This document shows positions 1 through 10,200 of a DNA stretch of 64,000 nt, one piece after another. Source of the DNA: Marthasterias glacialis (taxonomy: Eukaryota; Echinodermata; Asteroidea; Forcipulatida; Asteriidae); NCBI GenBank assembly GCA_911728455.2, contig OU452219.1, positions 4,090,320 to 4,154,319 on the forward strand, written 5' to 3'. Position numbers and translations under genes: made by a program. Position 1 is the first letter of the stretch. Every line of letters starts with the position of its first letter. The notes under the pieces were generated by a model. It saw only the letters and a program-made list of their open reading frames with translations, had not been told where the DNA came from and searched no databases.

Positions 1-10
1 AAAACACATA

Positions 11-178
11 TGGACTGGCATGATTCGGTCACTGGTGCACGTTTATCTTCCTTCCTCAGGCTTGTGAGTGACCAGAAGAGGGTCCTATTTCCCTCGGCAT
101 TCGGGGAAATATGACCCTCTTCCATTCACTCACAGTCCCTCTGGTTGCACTAGAACTAGTGACCGCATTGCCAGTCCA
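11..178. repeat. Long imperfect palindrome (foldback element)
   Basis: The left end reads TGGACTGGCA and the right end TGCCAGTCCA. The arms stay complementary inward through GGTCACT/AGTGACC and AAGAGGGTC/GACCCTCTT. The centre is TTTCCCTCGGCATTCGGGGAAA. No ORF of note lies inside. The centre resembles those of the palindromes at 14721-14887 and 43873-44014, although the arms differ. It lies downstream of the thioesterase gene and is probably a non-autonomous foldback element. I do not recognise the family. Confidence 0.7.
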
Positions 179-558
179 GCCTGTATAATATTTATTAGGA
201 AGGTATAGCACAGCCATCAATGCACTGATAGGCAAAGCTCAAGAAAACAAAAAACAAAGAAATAAATACCTGAACCATAACATTTTGCATAGAGAACTTT
301 TTGGGTTGATATCTCACAGTCACTCATACTGTACTGCATGATCAAGACATCTGGTTTTTTTTGTTGAACTAACTTGATATGTTGACAGTTTTTGACAATG
401 ACGAACGAGTTCAACATTCAGTCACGTCACAACATTTTCAGGTCACGCAAATCATCCAGAAAGACTAGAATTCTTATACCTGTTGTCAAGGAACATAAGT
501 AACCATGGAATTGCCCTTTAACAATTTGCAAACATTGTCGCTGCAGCATTTATTGCAA

Positions 559-810
559 GGAAAACCGGTTACTGCCGTGTAGCCAGGGATCACACACCAT
601 AATATATGATACATTCATAGAGCTAGCTCTATGGATACCTGGGAAGCGGCAGCACGGGGATCTTCCTTGAGGGTGATGCGACTATTGATTTTTAAATATC
701 AACTTATAAACCACAAGGCAAACTGACTGGGGAAATTATAAATTAATTTCGGGGTGAACAAAGAAAAATATAATGGGGTGTGATCCCTGGCTACACGGCA
801 GTAACCGGTT
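559..810. repeat. Inverted repeat pair of about 42-45 bp
   Basis: The left arm (559-604) contains AACCGGTTACTGCCGTGTAG and the right arm (769-810) contains its reverse complement. The arms differ at only a few positions. They enclose the left arm of a second inverted repeat (698-1010), so the two pairs interleave rather than nest. The function is unknown and it is probably part of a non-autonomous DNA transposon. Confidence 0.6.
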
Positions 811-1010
811 GAATGGCTTCTGACCGGAACCCCCGAACAAAGATAATTGACAAAATAGGGAGACAGCCAACATTAGGGCTGGATAGCTCAGTTGGTACGT
901 TAAACCGGTGGTCACAGGTTCAAATCCTGTTCCAGTCAATTTTTCTTTGTTCACCCTAAAATTGATTTAAAATTTACCCAGTCAGTTTCCCTTGTGGTTT
1001 ATAAATTGAC
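698..1010. repeat. MITE-like element with about 66 bp inverted ends and an internal tRNA-like module
   Basis: The left end runs through TATAAACCACAAGG, AACTGACTGGG and GGTGAACAAAG. The right end carries the reverse complement of the same blocks over about 66 bp. Inside, at about 870-940, is a tRNA-like stretch with a box A-like TAGCTCAGTTGG and a box B-like GGTTCAAATCC, which are RNA polymerase III promoter boxes. Fragments of the same module appear near 13300-13510 and 61430-61520. This is either a SINE caught inside a MITE or a composite element. It is not a tRNA gene, because the acceptor arms do not pair. Confidence 0.55.
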
Positions 1011-1124
1011 TATTATATTTGTATAACTCTTGAATTTATGTGGAAATTATGACACAAAATGTAAAAAATTCCTATAATACTATGGAAGCACTCAAAATCA
1101 TTTTAATGTTATCACACACAGGTT

Positions 1125-1243
1125 CTATAGCTTGGAGTGGCAATGACCACAGTGGCTCCGTAGGAATTCTAGCATCTTTGGCCAGCTGTCCTCCATTGAC
1201 CTGATATTTGCAACAGGTGTTCCTCCATGTTCAACTACGCCAT
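1125..1243 (-). CDS. Thioesterase exon 9 (terminal, PTS1)
   Basis: The exon follows an acceptor ending in ACAG. It encodes a segment with EHGGTP and [12 protein letters not shown] and closes with HCHSKL and TAG. The GG-P and E-D-W...FL pattern is the typical end of ACOT/BAAT proteins. It is 119 nt, the same length as its paralogue at 21271-21389, and differs from it at only a few residues. Confidence 0.9.
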
Positions 1244-4200
1244 CTGTATTAAAAATTGGATTTGAAAATACCAGATGCAGGAGTGTGAGTGGGGCTCAAA
1301 CAAGGGGTGAAGAAAAACCTGAAAATGTGTTCAATGTGGTAAGGTTTACATCTCCACAGCATTATTGTGTACACCAACGAAGCACACAAAACACTCAAAC
1401 GATTACGGTCTAGACATAAACTCACAACCCTTTTTACGACAACTTGCTGGCGGGCAGGGGCCCGGATGGAAAACATGTGGGGAAAAATCACTATTTCTAA
1501 ACAAATCAGCTAAAACACCAAGGTCTAACATGCCTTAGGATGTTATCACAGCACGCACTAGATCAGGGATAGGTTTCACTAGACACTTAATATTCATCTA
1601 AACCTGCCACCAGGGATGAGAGTGGTGAAAATGACAAATCCAGGAAACACCGGTGGAGGTTTTGATGGCTGCCAACCACGCCATAACCCGTATCAATGGC
1701 AGCATTCTGTGCTTAAATGTAGATGAAGCAAGCACCTTAGTGTAGTCAATATACAATACATATACTGTGTTAAGGTTTTACAAGGGCCTGGATGTCTGTA
1801 AATGACATTTAAATAAAATAAAAAAACGCCCCTGTGGAGACCCCCTGCCTGTTTTCCAGTATAGCGATTTTAAGTTTTGTAAACAATGGTCTGTGGAGGA
1901 AGCCAGGTGTTCTGAACTTCTCCCATGAATCAAGAATGGCTGAAAAACTTGTCCCGGGCTGTTTTTTCCCTGTTGGTAGTCCTGGACTAATTTTGACAGG
2001 GTCCCTATCAAAGATAACTTCAACAACCAATCTTACAAAAGATTTGCTTACTTATAGCCGGTGACCAATATCTGCTGCCAACAGGTGCCCATGGTATCTC
2101 TATGAGATGACCAGCTTCAGGGTAATTCAGGAGCTGATAATTACTGCATCCGTGTCGTTGAAGTCGCTCCATGCTCTTCTTGGCATTGCAGCAGCTGTCA
2201 TATTGTGTATCAGCCCCGCCCGTGAGGAAGAGGTACTGGCACTTTGGATTTTTCTCCAGCTGTGATGAAAGCATTAATTAGTATCAAGTTGACAGATAAA
2301 TATCAGTCAAATCATTTACTGTAGTCCATCTTATTTTTTTTCATTTATTCAATTTAGAAAAAAACCAAACACTTTCGATCTCATGCTGTGCTCCGTGGTC
2401 ATGTATGGGTTGATGTGGCTGGCTGCCGAAGGCACTCTTGAATGCCTGCAGCTCAAACACGTGTAGCCACGTCCTTTGCAATTCAGCTTCTCAGCTGCCA
2501 GTAAGGATGATGAACCTCCCAAATTATTATTCTTATTATAATAAGTTTGGTTGAGGTCGGAGGGGGATGTCTCACTACTAAGCATACCCTGTGGTTCTTA
2601 CAGCAGTCTGGTCCTCAAGACAAATTTTCCCCTGCCAACACAAAGTTTCTTATTTTGATTTACAAAACTCAAATAATCACACATAACTACTCACAAAACC
2701 ACCAAAGTGTAAACCGTGACTCTATGTTTTCTCAGTTAACTTATTTGGTTGTAAAGTGCATTTACTGAGGACAAGACCAGATGATGGGATAAGATAGGTT
2801 CTACCTTTATAAAGGAAACGTCTTCATCTGGTAGTTCATACAATTCGTGCCAGCAGTCAAATATATCGTATACGCCTTTCACTGGCTCTTTTATAAGCAT
2901 ACCGTCAAAGCTGCAAGTGAGAACAAGTGACAATGAGTAATCTTGATATGAACTGGTATGGTAGGGTAAGGCGTAGTTAATATGGATGAAGGGGTTCTTG
3001 GAGGTGATGGGGTGCAGATAGGATGAGGGATTTGTATGTAAGTAGAGCTGGAATGGAGGGTATGGTGAGGTTGATATAGATGAGGTAGTTCTTGGAGGTA
3101 GTGGGGTGTAGATAGTTTGAGGTATTTGTATGAGAGTAGAGCTTGAATGAAGGGTATGGTGAGGTGTATATGGATGAAGTAGTTCTTGGAGGTAGTGGGG
3201 TGCAGACAGGATGAGGGATTTGAATGTAAGTAGAGCTGGAATGGAGGGTACTGTGAGGTTGATATAGATGAAGTAGTTCTTGGAGGTAGTGGGGTGTGGA
3301 TTGGACAAGTGACAATGAGTAATCTTGATATGAACTGGTATGGTAGGGTAAGGCATAGTTAATATGGATGAAGGGTTCTTAGAGGTAGCGGGGTGCAGAT
3401 AGTTTGAGGTATTTGTATGACAGTCGAGCTGGAATGGAGGGTACGATGAGGTTGATATGGATGAGGGAGTTCTTGGAGGTAGTGGGGTGCAGTTAGGTTG
3501 AGGGATTTGTATGACAGCAAGGAGTTGAAATGAAGGGTATGATGAGACTGATATGAATGAAGCAGGTCTTGGTGGAAGTTGGGTGCAGATTGGTTGAGTA
3601 ATTTTTATGTCAGTTGATTTCTATGCGTTTTGAGATTCATACATTAATATGAAAAATTTATCAGATTTTCAACTGATGACACGAAGGCTACATGGATTCC
3701 ACATCTTCAATATCTTGCTCACAATGAGGACATTTTCCTGTATGTGTAGTTTTAATAAGGAACTCAATTTTTGGGCCCTTCCATGAGAAAAAAACAAAAA
3801 GCAGTTTGCATTGTAGAGTGCATTTTAAAAATCCTAAGAAACTTACGAGTGTATCAAGACTGTGATTGTATCATTGTATAAAAATTAAAAAAAATTCCTG
3901 AAAATTGGTCATAACAACAGCCGAGCCTTATTCAAGAAAATCTGAAGGCGTAGGTAGATTAACAAAAAATCCTGACAAATTATCGGCCTGACGCACAGAA
4001 CCTATAAGTCCCTTCAACAAGATGTGGATCTGGTTAAGATTCCTGACTGGTAAAGATATATTTTCGTAGTTTTTTCTCATGGAGAATAACAGTTGATAAA
4101 AGTTGGACCAAGAAGGTTTGGGCCTAGTAGAGTTGTATGTGACGCTCCACGCAAAAACCAGGCACTTCTTGCAACAATTAAAACCCAGCTTTATTTGCTC

Positions 4201-7200
4201 ACCAAAAAAGATGAGAGAAGCCTTCAAATGACACCTAATTAGGACCTATAAGGTACATGTAGATAGTTCCAAATAGACACCATCTTCACGGGGCAAATTG
4301 CATATTGGAAACTATCTATAGACTGTTCAAGAGGGCACATCACATTGATATTATAGAAGTGCGGATTTTGGCGATGGAGCATCAAACATCATGAGATAAA
4401 TTAAAGAGATGGGTCAGTTGGGAATGTAACGGATCAACCCTGCATCCGCCAGAAAGGGAGGGGAACCACTTGCTAAACTCAGAGACAAAATAACAACTCA
4501 AAAATGGAAACAGATATGCAGGTACTCGCTCATCTTGTAATTCTCCCCAACGGGGACATGAACAAAATAATACGTATAATAAAGTCAATTAATAATAAAG
4601 CAAAACGTAGCAACTGGCTGAGTTGGGGGAATTTAAGGACACTCCTCACTTAACTAATAAATAAATAAATACAACATTACCTTAACATTATGAACCCGGC
4701 CGGACGACGTGCAGATAATAAACTATACAGAAATAATACATAGGCTGACCACTATCTGTGCTAGTACTTTTGTAAATGGTACTGAGAGCCTTCAGTTTAC
4801 ACATAGAAAGTATAGAGCCGCCGTCCGACCACCCTGATGTCCCAAGCCACAGTTCTAGAATGCCACACCTAGATTTGGTGCCTTGGTTTTATACCCAATA
4901 GGAAACTCTTTGTTATTTTAAATGTACTAGTAATCATTAAAGCTAAATTGAGGGGAAATAATGATACTAACAATGTGAACACAATCCTTGCATGCCAATG
5001 GTGGCTGGCAAGGGAATGATAAATTAATGACATAACTGACTACATTGTACCCCCGTCTGGCACAACAATACACATTCATTGCAGGCCAATACAGAGCCAG
5101 AACATGTGTTTAAACACTATAACAAAAGGAGCTTGAAATGCATCACAAAGCACAATCCTTGCAAGCCAATGGTGGCTGGCAAGGGAATGATAAATTAATG
5201 ACATAACTGACTACATTGTACCCCCGTCTGGCACAACAATACACATTCATTGCAGGCCAATACAGAGCCAGAACATGTGTTTAAACACTATAACAAAAGG
5301 AGCTTGAAATGCATCACAAAGCATGTTCATTACACAACCCTCCCCTTAGCGAAGGCGTGACCTCACGCCTCAAATATTAAGTTTACTCAACCCATTATGA
5401 TAAATTATCACAATTTGTAATACAATTTAGGGGACAAAAAGTTCCATGTCGATTCTGTTTGATCATTTCATGCGACTGACGTAGCTTGCAGAAAACTTTA
5501 TAGTGTCCACAGTTGGTCTGCAGCCCAAAAGGGCACCATACAAAAAGTTCACATCTGTAGCCGCCTTTAAACGCGTAGTGTTAGTTTAGATCACATAATC
5601 TCCAGTTCGCATCCACAGTGGAGGTTGGCGTTGTCGACGTAGGTGTATTGGCCGGCCGGTCCAATTATCATCGCTGTCGTATAACGCGTCATCTACCCCA
5701 TCACTCTGTGTGTTGCTGTTTGCTCTTGGTGGTAAATCAGGTGATTGGTCTGTGGTTGCATTCATTCTCACACCAGTCTCGCTTTCATTGTGTATTTCTG
5801 CTCCATCATCTTGAATGTTTCCAATCTCGGATGTAAAACTTGCATCTACCAGTGGATCCGGGTCATATGGCACTCCTTTAGCATTCAAAGGGGTCACATC
5901 TCTCCATAGTGTTGGGGGTCGACGTGTAGATGTTCCACGTGGTGTGCTGTCTTCTGGAGTGTTGTCTCTATTCGTTTCAGAATCCTGTTCAGAAGTACTC
6001 AAATGGCATGGTTTTAATCTATCAAAATGCACTACTGAACGATAATGTGTTTTTACATCTTCAATTCTATACACAGCATCAGAGATACACTTTTTGATCT
6101 CATAGGGCCCCTTCCAAAATGACTGTAATTTAGGACTAAGCCCAACTTTTCTTCTTGGGCAATACAACCAAACTTTATCGCCAAGTGCATATGGTTTACC
6201 CTTGAGTTTAGCATCATACAATCGTTTTTGTCGTTTTTGTTCACCTTTTATGTTATTTCGAGCCATTTCGAAAGCTTTGTGCATGCGACCACATATCTCA
6301 GATGCATATGCCTCTGGGGTTACATACTTTTCTTTGCTTAACTCATTTCGGGAAACAAGTAAATCTAAAGGAAGGTTAACTTCTCTACCGAACATCATCC
6401 TATTTGGACTAATCCCTGTTGTCTCTTGTTCACTTGCTCTATAACTCATCATAACATAGGGTATGTGCGTATCCCAATCTGACTGGTCTTCACAAACATA
6501 CATACTTAACATGGCCAAGATAGTTCGATTAAACCTTTCCACTAGTCCATCTGACTGTGGATGATAAGCCGTGGTTCTAGTTTTATTTATTCCCAATAGA
6601 CGGCATACTGATTGAAACAAGTTGCTTTCAAAATTAGAGCCTTGGTCTGAATGGAGGCTCAATGGAACTCCATACCGGCAGAAGAATTGCTCTACCAGTA
6701 CTTTAGCCACAGTTTCTGCCTCTTGATTTCGGAGAGGATAGGCCTCAGCCCACTTAGTAAAATAGTCCATCACTATCAAGATATATCTGTTGCCTTTTTT
6801 TGATCGAGGCAATGGTCCCAATATATCTAAAGCAACTCTTTCAAAAGGTGCACCAATCAGAGAAGGTTTAAGGGGACTACGGAACTTAGGGGCAGGTGTT
6901 TTTCGTCTAGCACACGTTTGACACTGTCTAATCCAGTTCGCTATGTTTGTACGGTAACCTATCCAATAATAGTTACGTTGGATCTTATTAAATGTTTTTG
7001 TACGACCCAAGTGGCCACCTGTCTTACTATTATGTGCTAACTCCAGTATTTGTTCTTGTAATGATCTAGGAACCACTAATTGTCTAAATGATGAACCTTG
7101 GTCTTCATACCGCCTATACAGGATACCTTCTTTTAGCTCCAGTTGGTCCCAGATGAACCAATATCCCTTTGTCTCTCGGCTTAGACCCGCAATTAGACTA

Positions 7201-10200
7201 CCAGGAGGCCTCACCGAGGAATTATCTTTCATCTGTATTATTGCAGCTAATACACTATCATCTCGTTGGGCCTCCCGTAGCCCAGCTGGGTCCAAACCTG
7301 AAAAGACACTTAGCGAACAACTGATTATTTTATGTTTCACTTTAATATCAGTATTTATTGGTTCAACATCATTTTCAAATGGCATTCTTGAAAGGGAGTC
7401 TGCATTTCGATGTTGGCTACCCGGTCTGTAGCAAATTTCATAGTCAAATGCACTTAAGGTTTCTATCCATCGGGCTAGTTGGCCTTGTACATCTTTAAAA
7501 TTACTCAGCCATCTTAACGACCCATGGTCGGTGCGTATGGTAAATTTTCTTCCATATAAGTAATGTTTGTACTGTTTTACAAAGTGTACGGCAGCCAACA
7601 GTTCTTTCTTAGTTACACTGTAGTTTCTTTCACTTTTTGATAACTTTCGGCTACCGTAACTTATTACTCTCTCTTGTCCATCCTGGACTTGTGAAATAAC
7701 TCCACCAATACCTTGGTCACTAGCATCTGCATCTAGAATGAATGGCTTTGAAAAATCTGGAAATGCAAGAAAGTCTGCGGATGTTAACTTATGTTTAAGC
7801 TCCTGAAATGCTTGTTCACACTCATTTGTCCACTTAAACCCTACATTTTTGTGAGTCAGTTTATGGATTGGGGACGCTATGTGAGCAAAATTCTTAATAA
7901 ACCGTCTATAATAAGAACATAAACCAAGAAAACTGCGAATGTCAGCAAGATTATATGGTGTTGGCCATTCTAGTATCTTACGTATCTTTTCTGGATCAGT
8001 AGATATTCCTTGGTTTGACACAATGTGTCCAAGGTACAGAACTTCCTTTTTATACAAGAAACATTTTTGGGGTTTCAATTTGAGTCCTGCGTCTGAAAGT
8101 TTGCTGAGGACTTCGCTCAGCCGCTCGGTATGTTCTTCAAAAGACGGAGCAAAAACCAAAATATCGTCTATATACACTAAACAAGTTCTCCAATGTAATC
8201 CTGCTAACACACGTTCCATTAATCTTTCAAATGTACTGGGAGCATTACACAGCCCAAAAGGCATCATGTTAAACTCATATAAACCAGATCCTGTTGTAAA
8301 AGCAGTTTTACATCGGTCATTGGGGTTAACTTCTACCTGCCAATAGCCACTAGCTAAGTCAAGTGACGAAAACCACTGAGATCTAGATAGTGCATCAAGG
8401 CTATCATCAATTCGTGGTAATGGGTATGCATCTTTATAAGTTACTTCATTTAGTTTTCTGTAATCAATGCAAAACCTTGTGGTCCCATCTTTTTTTTTAA
8501 CCAAAATCACTGGGCTTGCCCATGGGCTAAAGGATGGAGAAATTACTTTCTTTTTTAACATTTCTTCAACCTGTTCTTGAGCCTCTGCTCTCTGGTGATG
8601 AGGTAAACGCCGAGCAGGTTGTCGCTTTGGCCTAGCATCACCAGTGTCAATGTTATGATACACTAAATTGGTTCGCCCAAGTTCACCATCTTTGGAAAAC
8701 ACACTGTCATAATTATGTAACATATTTTTTAATGCAACTTGTTGGTTACCTGTTAAGTGTACAGAGCTTTGTTGGTACAGATCTTCTAGTTGGGGAGCTA
8801 AATCTTGATTGTTACATGAGTCATCATTTTGTTTAACAACTTGAGTTACAATTGCAGGTTGTAAAATAGCCACTTGCGTGCCTTTATACACCGTGGTTGC
8901 ATCTGGTTTTAAATTCAACATTCTAATTGGAACACAGTTATTCTTGTCACAATGGGCAAAGGTTCGTCCAATCAACATACTATTATCTTTGGCTACATAA
9001 CTACTTGATGGTTCTAATAATCCACCTTTTGTACCTACACCACGAACATGTACTTCACCTGGTACAATGGCCTCTTGACCAGAAGGTATAGTTACTGTTT
9101 CTGCTACAGAAACCCTACAACAATTGTTAGTAGCCACGCTGTTTAGTACTATTGGCACTTCATTCAATCCGAATCTTAATTTCCTCTTAGGTAGATCCAG
9201 AGTTCCTTCATGCAACAAAAGGAAATCTAAACCTAATATGCCTGCCTGGGTGATAGGTGCAACAAAAATTGTATGTCGTCTCACTAGTTTTCCAAATTCA
9301 ATGGTTACTTCTACACAACCTAATACTTCAAGGGTTGTACCCTCGACTGCTACTATCGACTTATTACTAGGCTGTAAACTTTGTCTAACTTCTAGAGGCT
9401 GTAACTCCCACGTATGCGGGTGTAAGATAGTGACCGATGATCCTGTGTCTAGCAAAAATTTCACATCAATTTTGTTAATCTTTGCTCTGACAAAGATTGT
9501 ACTCTGGGCCTGGCAATTACTCATTATTGGCTGGGCACTGGCCCCATACTCAGCCGTCCCTCGTTTCCCTGCTGATTGGTTTTATCACCAGCGGTTCTAA
9601 CTGGCTGGGCTCGTGGCAGATTGTTATTATATGGACACTCATATTGTCTATGTCCTTCTTGCCTACAATTCCAACAGACTATCGGACCCCTAGGTTTTCG
9701 AAACCTCTCTGTTTGTTTGGTAAGAACTCCCTGAAGCTCTTGTACAGCTTGCTCTAGGCGCTGTATTTTTACCTTGAGGTCTTCCTGGGGTTGTTTGGTT
9801 TCAAGTGAAGCACTAGTACAAGGCTCATTCTGGCATGCATTAGCACCTACATGTATTCTCTGTAACATATCAACCTTGTTATATTCTACTTGAATAAAAG
9901 CTTCTTCCTCCAGTGCTGTGGTAAGGGCATCCCCTAGATTAACGGGTTTTGCCCGTCTAACTTGCATTCTAATTTCAGGTAAGTCCAATGCCTCTATAAA
10001 ATGATCTTTACCTAATTCCTCTCGTAGTTCAGCAGATATATCAGGGTATGCTTTAGCGACTAGTCTTCGAATGTCACTAGCTAACTCGGGTAACTTTTCA
10101 CTTTTCCTGCGAGACCTTACTTTAAGCTTAGCCCTAAAGAGATATGATTGTCCTTGTGGGGAAAATCGACCTTTCAATGCCTTAACTAAAGCAGAATAAT

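Noticed and set aside
860..950. A tRNA gene candidate with good A and B boxes
   Set aside because: The acceptor and anticodon stems do not pair and the module lies inside an inverted-repeat element. The same holds for the box-bearing sequences at 15.4-16.0, 29.7, 51.5, 56.8, 60.6, 62.3 and 63.0 kb, which are SINEs.
2736..3356. 206-codon minus-strand ORF rich in Thr, Ser, Pro and His
   Set aside because: It is exon 7 read through into the 94 bp minisatellite. The repeat unit lacks stops and its period is not a multiple of three, so the peptide is an artefact.
5618..9757. Several plus-strand ORFs across the retrotransposon, up to 158 codons
   Set aside because: They are antisense shadows of gag and pol, with no domain or codon support.
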